A stretch of DNA of 64,000 nt from Fodinibius salsisoli (GCF_026229185.1 NZ_JAGGJA010000001.1:590739-654738); one strand, 5' to 3'. Positions 38,827 through 48,487 are shown, numbered from the stretch's first letter. The notes: generated by a model not told the origin, from the letters alone. A program made the numbers and translations.

Positions 38827-40146
38827 TTACTCAAAAACAAGATATTGAAGAATACGCTCTTGTGGCCGAAATTCATGAGAATGTTCATGTTCGATGGTAT
38901 GATATGAACTATAGATGACCTTACCTGAGCCTAATGAAAAACTTATGCTCAACGGTTTTACGCCGGATCCATTGTTCCATTCAACCGGACCTTTGACCCA
39001 GGGTTTAGTATCCGCCCCATTGTGAGCTCCGTTCATCACAGCCCAGTTTGAGGCAAAGCCTCGGATGGTAACGGATTGATCTCCGTTTATACAATTCTCT
39101 GATTCACAATTCACCACCGAAAGCCAGTCTGCAAGGTTACTGTCAAGAAGTTCTGCTTGTACTGTTATGTCTGGAAGACCTGTTTCAGCAGCATAGATCT
39201 GTTCGGCTTCTTCGGCAGAAGCCCCAGGATCTCCCATAAAATCTATATAAGATGGAAATACCTGTTCAGTATAATTGTAAGCTAAATCGGTGGTGTATAG
39301 CATTCCACCATTTTGCACATAATCGTTGATGGTGGATATTTCCTTCTCAGCCAACAGGCTCTTCGCATGAAATGCTTGATCATGAGCATGACCGTGTGTC
39401 TTTTCTTTAGACGGGAATAAATATTCTTCCGAAGCGCCACAATTTATAAAAACAATATCATAGTTATTAACATCAGGTTTACCATCTCCATCTTTATCCT
39501 CAAAGAGCATTCCCATGTCAGGATAATCTTCTGGGAGTGAAGTATCTCCATCATAGAGATCGAAGGTTTCAGTTCCCAGTTTTAATTTGCCATATTCTGC
39601 AGCATTCGGATCTGTTACGATTTCACCGAACCCTACTTTAGCCAGTACATCCTGCATCCGATCGTAGGAGCCAGTGATAACAGCGATATCAATGTTGCTA
39701 GTCGAAACCATTAACGTTCCTACGTCGCTGGTTCCGTCGGTATTTATAGTAACTGACTTGGTGAAATAGAAATTTCCCTTTAATATCTTCAATTCGATTT
39801 CATCCTGGCCAGCTTCCACTTCTGTTTCAAATTCAAAGCTTCCATCTGCATCAGTACAGGTATAAGCGGTATACGACGCCGACGGTTCCTCACAGTTTTC
39901 TTGACCGCCGGACTGGGTAGGCAATTGGGCCATTATCTTATTTTGGCTGCCAGAATTATTGGCAGGAGCTTCCCCAATATAGACGGTAGCACCTTGAATA
40001 GGGGTGGCATTATCCGGAGCCTGCACCTGGCCCGAAATAGTTGCAGAGATGGGGCCAGTGTTGCCGGGACCGGAAGAATTGTCACTACAAGATAGTAGAA
40101 AAAGTGTTATAAGTAATATTGAAATGTAATTAAAGCTTCTTTGCAT
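38827..40146 (-). CDS. Large secreted lipoprotein with carboxypeptidase-like and amidotransferase-like domains
   Basis: A 439-aa lipoprotein with signal peptide and lipobox ending L-L-S-C (cysteine near residue 20). A G-Q-V-Q-A-P-x-x-x-x-P-I-Q-G-A-T-V segment resembles carboxypeptidase regulatory-like beta domains. The C-terminal 250 residues have a ThuA/class-I-amidotransferase-like fold pattern (D-I-V-F-I-N-C-G, then I-N-D-Y-V-Q-N-G-G-M-L-Y-T-T-D). Such proteins are common in Bacteroidota envelopes. The role is unknown. Confidence 0.75.
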   Translation of the reverse strand: MQRSFNYISILLITLFLLSCSDNSSGPGNTGPISATISGQVQAPDNATPIQGATVYIGEAPANNSGSQNKIMAQLPTQSGGQENCEEPSASYTAYTCTDADGSFEFETEVEAGQDEIELKILKGNFYFTKSVTINTDGTSDVGTLMVSTSNIDIAVITGSYDRMQDVLAKVGFGEIVTDPNAAEYGKLKLGTETFDLYDGDTSLPEDYPDMGMLFEDKDGDGKPDVNNYDIVFINCGASEEYLFPSKEKTHGHAHDQAFHAKSLLAEKEISTINDYVQNGGMLYTTDLAYNYTEQVFPSYIDFMGDPGASAEEAEQIYAAETGLPDITVQAELLDSNLADWLSVVNCESENCINGDQSVTIRGFASNWAVMNGAHNGADTKPWVKGPVEWNNGSGVKPLSISFSLGSGKVIYSSYHTIEHEHSHEFRPQERILQYLVFE

Positions 40147-40275
40147 TTTTACTGGCAGTGTTTTGTTTGTTGTTTATATGATGAATTTTTAAGGATGATT
40201 AAAATAAGAGTAAAAAAGGCTTGACTACTATAGTGATTACTAATGGGACCTATCTCCATAGCTTATAGTGATAGG

Positions 40276-40881
40276 TTATGTTTTCCATCGTACAGCGTAG
40301 GCCAGTATGAGTTTCACCGCTAATAGGATCAACAGAAATGAAATAATAGGATCCGGGATTTGACTTACGATGTTTATTGCTATAACCAGCAGTAACAGAA
40401 GTGGAGCCACTGCTTTTTGCAGCTTGTACCCCTTAATGGCATTAACACTATAAGTACAAGCAATAATCAGTGTAGCATTTATAGCGATGATTCCCATCTG
40501 AGTGGGAAAAAGAATGACGAGAATAGCCGGATGTACTAAGTGTAGAGGAGCAATAAAAAAAAGTCTGAGTTTTGGATTATTCTCATGGTACCTGGTAGTT
40601 CCTTCCGTAAAGTTTGCCACAACACCACCACCGATGTCCAGGGCCAGAAGAATGAGCATTATTTGTTTCCACAGGACAAAGTCCGCTGGTATAAAAAAGT
40701 AAACAACGCTCGCGGCTATGCACGCCGCCAGATAGGTCAAAATCAGATCAGGGATGCTGGCTTTTGTCCCGTGGAATTCATGCAGGACTTTGGGGATCGT
40801 TACTTTGGAGTTTCGCATATATGGTGGCCATTTTTGATTCGATTCAAATATGACGACCCATTCATCCAAAAGCATTAACAT
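40276..40881 (-). CDS. Hypothetical membrane protein, up to 201 aa
   Basis: Five to six hydrophobic segments over about residues 40-195, with a soluble N-terminus. A start at 40818 (M-R-N-S-K-V-T) would give 180 aa and seems equally plausible; no clear ribosome site supports either. I cannot name a family. The central H-L-V-H-P-A-I-L and G-G-G-V-V-A-N-F-T-E motifs might be functional. Confidence 0.6.
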   Translation of the reverse strand: MLMLLDEWVVIFESNQKWPPYMRNSKVTIPKVLHEFHGTKASIPDLILTYLAACIAASVVYFFIPADFVLWKQIMLILLALDIGGGVVANFTEGTTRYHENNPKLRLFFIAPLHLVHPAILVILFPTQMGIIAINATLIIACTYSVNAIKGYKLQKAVAPLLLLLVIAINIVSQIPDPIISFLLILLAVKLILAYAVRWKT

Positions 40882-41001
40882 TTGTTAAATAATGGGAATG
40901 AGGGGGGGAAGGATACCAGCTATTCTTTAGATACAAGACGCAGCTATTTTTAATATGACAGACGAGCAGAATTACAGGGATGTCTGCCATTCTATAGCTG
41001 G

Positions 41002-41577
41002 CTATTGCTTGCCGGCACGTATGCGGCTAAGCGATACCTGGGAGATCCCAAGGAAAGAGGCAATATATTTAAGGGGCACTCGGTTCTCAATGTCGGGAAT
41101 AGCCCTTATTAACTCTTGATACCGATTTGGGGCACTTTTATAGATTAAGGTTTGGTAAATATACTCAAGCTTCAGGTACTCCTTTTCCAGCAGTTGGGCC
41201 CACCAGTTGGCCCAATCTATATCAGAACGACACAGCCTTCGTAATTTTTTTCTACTAATGGTGTAAAGGATGCTATCCTCAAGGCACGTCAGCTCTTGGT
41301 ATGAGGGGGATTGATTGATAAAGCTGTTTGGGATTGTAAAGAAGTTGTGCTCAATTTCAAACCATAGGGTACGGTCATCTGAAAAGTTGCTGCATCTAAC
41401 CAATCCTTCTGCTAAATAAAAAAGGTTATGACAGATTTCTCGATTATTTACAATCTTCTTGCCGGATGAACACTCCCAGCGATCAAACTCGTGCTTCACC
41501 TGGTCAAAATCATTTCTTGGAGGATCGTGCCGGACAAAACGATTTATACTGTTTGCTGATGGAATAGTCATATTCAT
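41002..41577 (-). CDS. Crp/Fnr-family transcriptional regulator
   Basis: The 191-aa protein has a cyclic-nucleotide-like sensor domain in the first 130 residues and an HTH near the C-terminus (I-A-S-F-L-G-I-S-Q-V-S-L-S-R-I-R). There are no iron-sulphur cysteines of the Fnr type. This size and ending are typical of Bacteroidota Crp/Fnr regulators. Its targets are unknown; the 19-bp sites to the left are one possible set, but nothing shows it. Confidence 0.85.
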   Translation of the reverse strand: MNMTIPSANSINRFVRHDPPRNDFDQVKHEFDRWECSSGKKIVNNREICHNLFYLAEGLVRCSNFSDDRTLWFEIEHNFFTIPNSFINQSPSYQELTCLEDSILYTISRKKLRRLCRSDIDWANWWAQLLEKEYLKLEYIYQTLIYKSAPNRYQELIRAIPDIENRVPLKYIASFLGISQVSLSRIRAGKQ

Positions 41578-41760
41578 TCGTTTTCTGTATTTATAACAGC
41601 CTCCCCAAAATAACTATATCTTTAAAGATCTACGAATTTTCAAGCCATTCCACCTGTAATATTTCAGATACCAAATTTGGGATATTGGGATGGTTTAAAT
41701 TTATAGATGTAAAAACGCGTTGTGTAGTTATTTTTTAACAGCTAATGAATCATCATAATC

Positions 41761-41876
41761 CTAATAAGCAACCATTCTCATCCGAATCCTGGGGTTGACC
41801 TCGGGTGAATGCCAAGCGCTTGTGATATATCCATCGGCCGACACCCTCAGTCGCCCGATGAGACAATATAACCTGT
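41761..41876. other. GC-richer island with hairpin in an AT-rich gap
   Basis: Within the 375-base gap between the Crp/Fnr gene and thiD lies a compact GC-richer segment. At 41832-41860 a hairpin of 10 pairs with one C/C mismatch and a 7-nt loop is present. Two open minus-strand frames run through it without a start. It may be a small structured RNA, a terminator or a gene relic; I cannot say which. Confidence 0.4.
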
Positions 41877-41952
41877 TTGGGTATGTCTCTTTTTAACCGC
41901 ACAGCCACAGCACGTCACGTTATGTATAAAAGAGAATCCATCTGAATTGTAT

Positions 41953-42759
41953 TTAAAAGTCGTAACCAACAGGGCCCTGTCCCTGACCAAGACCCGGCGC
42001 ATTACGGATCGCTTCCGTCACCATTTTTTTAGCCTGTTGCACTGTTTACAGCAAGTTTTTGTCCTTAATAATATGTGCTGTAACAGCTGCCGAAAATACA
42101 TCCCCCGATCCATGTGTATGTTTCGAGTGTATCCGCAGTGAGTTTAGCCAGTTCATTGTTTCTCCATCGTAAAAAAGATCGTTACTCTGTTCCCACTCAT
42201 CGAAATATCCGCCTTTAATGACAACCGAATTGCAACCGAGATCTATAATCTGTTTGGCAGCTTCGGGCATAGCATCAGGAGATGAAATTTGCATTCGGGC
42301 CAGCAGTTCGGCTTCCGGAATATTAGGGGTGACCACTTCTGCCTGGGGTAATAAGTATGATTGGTAGGCTGAGACTTCTTCGTCAGATGCTAATACATCC
42401 CCTCGCTTTGTAGCGATCACGGGATCTACTATCAATGGGCATGAGGTATGTTCTTCCAGCTCTTGAGCTACATTTATGATGACCTCTTTCGTGCCCATCA
42501 GGCCCGTTTTAATACTTTGAGGTGGTATGTCCTCGATTACGGCTCGAACCTGTCGGCAGACGGTGGCAGGGTCTATTTTAATCATATCATAAACACCGGT
42601 CGTGTTTCCGATGGTCAAGGCTGTTACGGCTGTCATTCCGAATATCCCCAAAGAAGAGAACGCTTTCAGATCGGCTTGTAATCCCGCTCCGCCACTGGGA
42701 TCACTGCCGGCAATGGTTAAAGCTGCTGGTGCTGAATCTCCTGAGTTCGCATGAGTCAT
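41953..42759 (-). pseudogene. thiD: thiD (HMP/HMP-P kinase) interrupted by an in-frame TAA
   Basis: The 237-aa open part matches ThiD, which phosphorylates hydroxymethylpyrimidine in thiamine synthesis (I-A-G-S-D-P-S-G-G-A-G-L-Q-A-D-L-K-A-F, D-P-V-I-A-T-K-R-G, H-T-H-G-S-G-D). It stops at TAA 42046-42048 (codon 238). The same frame continues another 30 codons with T-V-Q-Q-A-K-K-M-V-T-E-A-I-R and A-P-G-L-G-Q-G-Q-G-P-V, which is exactly the ThiD C-terminus, to a natural stop at 41953. One base change (GAA or CAA to TAA) explains it. The truncated protein could be partly active. The start is 11 bases after argD. Confidence 0.85.
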
Positions 42760-42770
42760 GGTTTTATACT

Positions 42771-43949
42771 TTAAACTGCTTTTAGGGATGCAATAAAAAC
42801 ATCTACTAGTGTGTCAATTTGCTCCCTGGTAATTATAAGAGGAGGTACAAAGCGCATCACCTTTCCCGATGTACAGCTCGTCAGTACGCCACGTTTAATC
42901 ATCTCGTTGACGACTGGCTCAGCATCAGAATGGAGCTCCACGCCAATCATTAGGCCTTTCCCCCGAACGCCTTTGATAGCATCTTGTTTTTTAGCCACTT
43001 CATATAAACGGTCCATGAAGTAGGATCCTTTTCTATCGGATTGGCGCGGAATATCTTCTCTTTGCATTGCTGCAATGGTGGCTAAGGCAGCGGCACAAGC
43101 GAGCGGGTTGCCTCCAAATGTACTTCCATGCTCTCCATATTCAGCTACATCAGCGACTTTATCCTTTACCATAATTGCTCCTATGGGAAAGCCATTAGCT
43201 AAAGCCTTGGCAGAAGTTACAATATCCGGCGTAATGCCATAGTGCTGATAGCAGAACCAGCGTCCGGTCCGGGCCATACCGCACTGAATTTCATCACAGA
43301 TCAAGAGGATATTATGCTGATCACAGAGGGAACATACTTTTTGAATATATTCTTTTCGGGCAGGATAAATACCGCCTTCACCCTGAATCGTTTCCACAAT
43401 AACAGCAATCGTTTCATCCGTGGTTTGGGCTTCGAGGGCCTCTAAATCATTAAAAGGAACTTTTGAAAACCCTCCTGGTACCGGCTCAAACGGCTCACGG
43501 TACTTCCTTTTGCCCATGGCTATGGTGCCGAGCGTTCTCCCGTGGAAGCAGTTACCCATGGCAATGATCTTTCCTTTTTTATTATGCACCTTCCCGTACT
43601 TACGGGCCAATTTTATGGCACGTTCTACCGCTTCCGAACCACTGTTACAGAAAAAGGATTTATCAAGGCCGGAGATCTCGGCAAGTTTCTTAGTCAGCTG
43701 GCTTTGGGGTTCGTTATAATAGTTATTTGATATGTGGGTTAAATGTCCCGCCTGTTCTCTAATCGCTTTGACAACCCCGGGATGGGCATGTCCCAAACTT
43801 TTAACGGCTATCCCCGCCAGTGCATCGAGATAGTCGTTACCCTCGCTATCTTTCACATACACGCCGTTACCTTCAGTTAGCGTTAAAGGATAACGGTCGT
43901 ACAAATCTACATGGTACTTTTGTGCCAGTTCTTGTGCACTATCCGTCAT
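42771..43949 (-). CDS. argD: Acetylornithine aminotransferase-type enzyme
   Basis: A 392-aa class III PLP aminotransferase. The PLP lysine lies in S-A-K-A-L-A-N-G-F-P, preceded by D-E-I-Q-C-G-M-A-R-T-G, and the G-S-T-F-G-G-N-P-L-A-C phosphate-binding region is intact. It best fits the ArgD group, which converts acetylglutamate semialdehyde to acetylornithine; succinylornithine or other omega-amino acids remain possible. No other arginine gene is adjacent. thiD follows closely on the same strand. Confidence 0.85.
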   Translation of the reverse strand: MTDSAQELAQKYHVDLYDRYPLTLTEGNGVYVKDSEGNDYLDALAGIAVKSLGHAHPGVVKAIREQAGHLTHISNNYYNEPQSQLTKKLAEISGLDKSFFCNSGSEAVERAIKLARKYGKVHNKKGKIIAMGNCFHGRTLGTIAMGKRKYREPFEPVPGGFSKVPFNDLEALEAQTTDETIAVIVETIQGEGGIYPARKEYIQKVCSLCDQHNILLICDEIQCGMARTGRWFCYQHYGITPDIVTSAKALANGFPIGAIMVKDKVADVAEYGEHGSTFGGNPLACAAALATIAAMQREDIPRQSDRKGSYFMDRLYEVAKKQDAIKGVRGKGLMIGVELHSDAEPVVNEMIKRGVLTSCTSGKVMRFVPPLIITREQIDTLVDVFIASLKAV

Positions 43950-44091
43950 AATTGGTTATAGGTTTTTTGATAATTGATGAAAATGGTATTACCGGAAACT
44001 GTTTTCACTATTCAGCCCTTCCGTGAGACCGGCCATGGTATAGTGATACCTTAGTGGTTAGCATTAAAAGAAAATATTGCAGGGAAGAGAC

Positions 44092-44778
44092 CTAGTTCAT
44101 GAATCGATCAAGTAATTCACCCATTGTGTCATGATTCTGCTTAAAATATCCCGCCTCAAGCATCTGTTCGGCGTTTTGTACAAACCGGCCATTGCCAAAT
44201 TTATGCTGGGTGCTTTCAATAAGTTGGGACAACCCTTCCTTTGTCATTTCCAGATGAAATTGCAGGCCGAGTACATAATCATCAAGCATAAAGCCTTGAT
44301 TTCTACAGCCCTTACTACTCCCCAGGTTGATAGCATCGTCAGGCCGATAAAACATATCACCATGCCAGTGAAGAGCCATTTGTTGAGGAGGAAGAAAATC
44401 CAACGCAGGATGATTGCGTGCAGATGGGGTCCACTGTACCGGAAACCAACCGATTTCTTTCTCCAAAAGGGTCACTACTTTAGCCCCTAACGCTTCGGCG
44501 ATAAGCTGCGCTCCCAAACAGATTCCCAGTACTTTTTTCTTGCGATTGATACACTCCTTTATGAATGCTTTTTCCTCTTTTAGCCAAGGGTAATCCTGTT
44601 CGTCACTGACTCCCATTGGACCCCCCATGATAACCAGGGCATCGATATCCCCAGGTGAAGGCAGCGTTCCAGAATTAAACAGGTGCGTAGCCGTTAGCTC
44701 ATGGCCCCGCTGTTTGGCCCAGGCTTCAATATAGCCTGAGCCTTCGAAGGAGACATGTTGCAAATAATGTATTTTCAT
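44092..44778 (-). CDS. Type 1 glutamine amidotransferase
   Basis: A 228-aa protein of the GMP-synthase-like glutamine amidotransferase class. The nucleophile C87 lies in G-I-C-L-G-A-Q, and the histidine-glutamate pair in L-Q-F-H-L-E-M-T. An M-G-G-P-M-G-V strand is typical. There is no synthetase domain, so it is a stand-alone amidotransferase-like protein whose acceptor is unknown. Confidence 0.88.
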   Translation of the reverse strand: MKIHYLQHVSFEGSGYIEAWAKQRGHELTATHLFNSGTLPSPGDIDALVIMGGPMGVSDEQDYPWLKEEKAFIKECINRKKKVLGICLGAQLIAEALGAKVVTLLEKEIGWFPVQWTPSARNHPALDFLPPQQMALHWHGDMFYRPDDAINLGSSKGCRNQGFMLDDYVLGLQFHLEMTKEGLSQLIESTQHKFGNGRFVQNAEQMLEAGYFKQNHDTMGELLDRFMN

Positions 44779-44817
44779 TTCTATCTGATTTCGATATACT
44801 TATAATTCGGGTTGGAT

Positions 44818-45585
44818 TTATTCGGGTATGCGATTGGGGGAATAGGATGGAGAGTCAATGCCCGGCCAGTAATATGAATCAGGGGTATCACGTTCACCAA
44901 AAATGGCCCGGCCTATTCGAACGATCGTTGCGCCTTCCTCGATGGCCAGTTCAAAGTCGTTGGTCATTCCCATCGAAAGATGCTGCATTTGAACATCCGG
45001 AATATTCTGGTTGGCAATGGCATCGTGCAATTGCCGCAACCGGGCAAAACCCGCCCGCACTTTCGGCCAGTTATCCGAAAATAGTCCGATGGTCATGAGG
45101 CCCTTAATGTTGAGTCGCTTAAATTCGGCTGCTTCTCTGACGAAATGGATAGCATCATTCGGATGAATGCCGTATTTACTGTCCTCTCCGGAAGTATTTA
45201 CCTGGATCAAAACATCCATGGTTTTGCCTACCTTCTCGAGCCGACGATTCATTTTTCGTACGATTTTCATGCGATCAACAGACTGCACCATTGAGGTAAA
45301 CCGTATAACTTTATTGACCTTATTGCTTTGCATGTGGCCGATATAATGCCACTCCAGCTTGTCCGATTGTTCACCCATTTGCTTTATTTTTCGACGGGCT
45401 TCCTGTACGCGGTTCTCACCAACAACTGAGTAACCAAGATCGGCCGCATTTAGGATACGTTCGGCTTCAACCGTTTTGACAGCAAGGATTATTTGAATTT
45501 TTTGGGGATCGCGGCCCACCCGTTGACAAGCTTGAATAATGCGATTTTCAACCTGTTGAATATTCTGTTTTATAGAGTTCTTCAT
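44818..45585 (-). CDS. YggS-family PLP homeostasis protein
   Basis: A 255-aa alanine-racemase-fold protein that binds PLP and helps control PLP and amino-acid homeostasis. The PLP lysine is K37 in I-L-A-V-K-T-V, one residue shorter than the usual V-S-K-T form. The E-N-R-V-Q-E and [10 protein letters not shown] motifs are present. The gene lies 32 bases upstream of the amidotransferase gene. Confidence 0.9.
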   Translation of the reverse strand: MKNSIKQNIQQVENRIIQACQRVGRDPQKIQIILAVKTVEAERILNAADLGYSVVGENRVQEARRKIKQMGEQSDKLEWHYIGHMQSNKVNKVIRFTSMVQSVDRMKIVRKMNRRLEKVGKTMDVLIQVNTSGEDSKYGIHPNDAIHFVREAAEFKRLNIKGLMTIGLFSDNWPKVRAGFARLRQLHDAIANQNIPDVQMQHLSMGMTNDFELAIEEGATIVRIGRAIFGERDTPDSYYWPGIDSPSYSPNRIPE

Positions 45586-45614
45586 CTTAAACCATTAACT
45601 GAAAATAAAGATAG

Positions 45615-45684
45615 AGGCGATGGGTGGATTCGAACCACCATAAGAAGCGTTGCAAGCTTCCACCTTCCATTCGGTCACATCGCC
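45615..45684 (-). tRNA. tRNA-Cys (GCA)
   Basis: A 70-nt cloverleaf: 7-bp acceptor stem, 3-bp D stem, a 5-bp anticodon stem with loop TTGCAAC (anticodon GCA), a 5-bp T stem with TTCGAAT loop and discriminator U73, the base expected for tRNA-Cys. CCA is not encoded. No neighbour tRNA is present. Confidence 0.93.
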
Positions 45685-45699
45685 TTGATGATGAAATTA

Positions 45700-46452
45700 T
45701 TATGGTTGTTGTACTGAATAAGGCAAGCTCAAATCACCCGATAGTACCTTGAATACTTTATAAACACCCAACATAGGCTGGCCTTTCTCAGTTGAGACTT
45801 CCATATAGGCAGCAACGCCGTCGTAGTTGAATGCTTGCTCATTGCTTAGCCGTTGCGCAGGTACGGTAACCCTCAACAAATTATGGTCGAAGACTACAGG
45901 GAAGCCGGGTGAATCAAGATACATCGGCATGCCGGGATTGGTGGGCGGAAGTACCACGCCCTGATCTTCCTTTTTGAACTCCTTTACGGAAAGCCCGCCT
46001 TCAACACGATCATCTTCCACAAGTACCACCCAGTGCGTATGATAGCATTTTCCGTCATTTTTGTAGTCGTGGTCCCCATTTTCGTCCCAGAGTGGGGTGT
46101 CATCAAAATCTGGATGAGAGGTTATGGCAAAAGCTAAGGTTCCCTTCACATCCCCAAACCCGACGGCCGTTGGACTAAGGGTCGTGGGGAACACATAACC
46201 AAGGACGGGTGCACCATTCAGCTGTCCGGCTGGTTCGGGCTTGGTCTGTCCTGCCGTACCATCAACTTCCATCTGGAAGAGGATTTGGTCTTGGGCTCTT
46301 AGGTAGGTGACTTGGGCATCCGTAATATTCATATCTGCTGTATTAAGCTGCATAATCTGTTGGTCGGTGGCTTTTTGTGCATACACAATGACTGAGGAGA
46401 ACAGGCTGATTGCGAAGACAAAAAGGGCAGGGAGTACAATTCGTAATTTCAT
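45700..46452 (-). CDS. Exported protein of unknown function
   Basis: A 250-aa protein with signal peptide (cleavage near V-Y-A-Q). Its charged middle is rich in Asp/Asn (F-D-D-T-P-L-W-D-E-N-G-D-H-D-Y-K). I cannot name the family. It is divergent from the LysR regulator gene, which is the usual arrangement for a regulated target. Confidence 0.65.
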   Translation of the reverse strand: MKLRIVLPALFVFAISLFSSVIVYAQKATDQQIMQLNTADMNITDAQVTYLRAQDQILFQMEVDGTAGQTKPEPAGQLNGAPVLGYVFPTTLSPTAVGFGDVKGTLAFAITSHPDFDDTPLWDENGDHDYKNDGKCYHTHWVVLVEDDRVEGGLSVKEFKKEDQGVVLPPTNPGMPMYLDSPGFPVVFDHNLLRVTVPAQRLSNEQAFNYDGVAAYMEVSTEKGQPMLGVYKVFKVLSGDLSLPYSVQQP

Positions 46453-46559
46453 AACTGGGTTTGCAGATTAATTCTTATTGAGCCTAAAGATGGTTGGATT
46501 TTGGATATAAGTCTATCGATATTTACTTCTGTTTATCATAAGAAATACTTATACCTATA

Positions 46560-47462
46560 ATGGAGTTACGGCAATTCAAATATTTGCTTTCGATTGCTGA
46601 AGAGGGCACCTTCACAGCAGCAGCAGATAAGCTTTATATTTCACAATCGGCATTATCGCAGCAAGTGAAGAGTATGGAACAAGAGCTGGGAGTGCTGCTA
46701 TTCGATCGTTCTGGTAATCGATTGCAATTTACCGAGGCCGGCCAGCTGCTGCATCAGCGTGCAAAACGCATTGTTAAGGAAGTGAATGAAGCCAAAACGG
46801 CTATTGATGAACTGGAAAATCTTTATCGGGGAACGCTTACTGTCGGAGTAGTACAGACCGTAAACGCCTATCTGATGCCTTGGGTAGTTTCATCATTTTC
46901 GGCTCAATTTCCAGGCGTACAGCTTAAGATACAGGAGCTTTCTGCACCGAAGATTGAACAGAAGGTTTACAACCGTGAATTGGATTTGGGCGTCAGTTTT
47001 GACCCTACAGAAGAGCCTGATCTTATTTTCGATGCGTTATTTGAAGAAGAGTTACTGCTGATAACCAATTCAAAGCACACACTGGCAAGTAAAAAGTGGA
47101 TTAATGTTACCGCCCTTGATCAGCAAAAGCTGATCCTTCTTCCCGAAGGCTACTGTACCCGACGTATTTGGGAGAAATGTGCCTCCAAATCTTGCATTGC
47201 TCCTGAACTGCAAATTGAAATGAACACCATTAGCGGTCTGCTCTCCGTTCTGGAGAATAATTCTGCCGTTGGAACTATTTTGCCTGCACTAACTATGCAG
47301 ATGAAGGTATCCGGTGGGTTAAAATCGGTTAAACTGAAAAACCCAACGCCTCGGCGAACGGTCGGTATATTGTGGAGAGATGGAGGATATCGAAGTGTTT
47401 CCTCCCAAAAATTCGCAGAAATTTTTAAGCAAAAATACAACGGATTTGAACAAAATAGTTAA
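46560..47462 (+). CDS. LysR-family transcriptional regulator
   Basis: A 300-aa regulator with the N-terminal winged HTH (M-E-L-R-Q-F-K-Y-L-L-S-I-A-E-E-G-T-F-T-A-A-A) and a periplasmic-binding-like effector domain. It is divergent from the exported protein at 45700-46452; the 107-base gap suits autoregulation and control of that gene. The ligand is unknown. Confidence 0.93.
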   Translation: MELRQFKYLLSIAEEGTFTAAADKLYISQSALSQQVKSMEQELGVLLFDRSGNRLQFTEAGQLLHQRAKRIVKEVNEAKTAIDELENLYRGTLTVGVVQTVNAYLMPWVVSSFSAQFPGVQLKIQELSAPKIEQKVYNRELDLGVSFDPTEEPDLIFDALFEEELLLITNSKHTLASKKWINVTALDQQKLILLPEGYCTRRIWEKCASKSCIAPELQIEMNTISGLLSVLENNSAVGTILPALTMQMKVSGGLKSVKLKNPTPRRTVGILWRDGGYRSVSSQKFAEIFKQKYNGFEQNS

Positions 47463-47470
47463 TATGGTAG

Positions 47471-48223
47471 AATCTATTGGGGGGATATGAAGTCTACAAA
47501 GGAGTTTATAAGCAGCTGGCTGATGTTTATGAGACCAGCGGTTGGCTGGAACGAATAGGCAGAGGAGCCTACAAAAGAAAAGGCAATGATTTGTTGTGGG
47601 AAGGGGGGCTATATGCGTTGCAGAAGCTCCAAGGCTTACCGATCCATTAGGAGTCGAACAGCATTAGAACTCCGGGGATTGGGCCACTATATCAAAATGT
47701 CTTCTCGTGACCAGGTAATACTGTGGAAAACACCAGAAGTAAGGCTGCCATTGTGGTTTAAAAACTATAATAAGTCGAAGAGCCAATTAGAAGTGCGGTC
47801 GGCTACGCTTTTTCCCAAGGACGATCAAGGGCTTTCAACGAAGACATTAAATCAGGGAGATATCACTATATCTTCTGCGGAGCGGACAATAATGGAATAT
47901 CTTTATGACGTACCCAAGCGCGAAGGCTTTGATGAAGCCAATTATATCATGGAAGGGTTAGCCTCCCTGCGGCCGAACACTCTCCAGCAGCTATTGGAGA
48001 GCTGTAAATCAATACGCGTAAAGCGACTATTTATCTGTCTGGCCGAAGATCATAACCATCGTTGGTTTGAACGGCTTGATAGCTCCACGATAGATTTTTG
48101 GGAGAGCAAAAGAAAAATCATGAAGGGGGAAAACTTAATAAGAAATTCAAAATTGTAGTACCCAAGTTGTTGAGGGAAGATCAATGGTCAAACGATATCG
48201 AAACCAGGTACGATTGCTGTTAA
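47471..48223 (+). pseudogene. AbiEi-type antitoxin, frameshifted
   Basis: The first frame gives Y-K-Q-L-A-D-V-Y-E-T-S-G-W-L-E-R-I-G-R-G-A-Y, the wHTH-to-domain junction of AbiEi antitoxins, and ends at TAG 47648-47650. One base later S-R-T-A-L-E-L-R-G-L-G-H-Y continues from about 47650. A second shift near 48125-48130 is needed to restore a K-I-V-V-P-K C-terminus. The N-terminus is truncated too. The gene cannot make a full antitoxin. The conserved long parts show it was once a complete AbiE-type system. Confidence 0.8.
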
Positions 48224-48345
48224 GCGTATTGCCAATCATTGCAGATATTGACTTTTTGCTCTTAAAGCTGGGCGGCCATCAATTTTTTCTGGCGTAATTT
48301 CCCAGGACTTTTGATGGACATTAGTTTAACTTATCTTTCGTGCAT
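48184..48345 (+). pseudogene. AbiEii-type toxin, N-terminal fragment
   Basis: A frame starting at ATG 48184 reads Y-R-N-Q-V-R-L-L-L-S-V-L-P-I-I-A-D, matching the start of AbiEii nucleotidyltransferase toxins. After shifts, A-I-N-F-F-W-R-N-F-P and D-I-S-L-T-Y-L match the A-I-N-x-F-x-R-D-L-P and D-I-D-L-T-Y part of the active-site region. The rest of the toxin (about 200 residues) is missing, cut off just before the fic promoter repeats. Confidence 0.65.
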
Positions 48346-48348
48346 TAA

Positions 48349-48384
48349 TCGGCATTTAAACCGGTAATATAACCGGCAAAATAA
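48349..48384 (+). repeat. 12-bp repeat array 1 upstream of fic
   Basis: Three contiguous 12-bp units: TCGGCATTTAAA, CCGGTAATATAA, CCGGCAAAATAA. The related array 2 starts 103 bases further on. This looks like a protein-binding iteron set in front of fic. Confidence 0.75.
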
Positions 48385-48417
48385 AAGGTTGTTTATTTGT
48401 CTGTAATTCATGTAATC

Positions 48418-48436
48418 AACTAATTTTCAATTAGTT
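48418..48436. repeat. Inverted repeat between the two 12-bp arrays
   Basis: A perfect 8-bp stem (48418-48425 with 48429-48436) and 3-nt loop of A/T-rich sequence lies in the fic promoter region between the arrays. Confidence 0.5.
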
Positions 48437-48451
48437 ACAGATATTATACAA

Positions 48452-48487
48452 TCGGAAAATAAACCGGCAATATAAGCGGAAATAGTA
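48452..48487 (+). repeat. 12-bp repeat array 2, abutting the fic start
   Basis: Three contiguous 12-bp units: TCGGAAAATAAA, CCGGCAATATAA, GCGGAAATAGTA. The last unit ends on the A of the fic ATG. Together with array 1 this makes six units in 139 bases. Confidence 0.75.
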
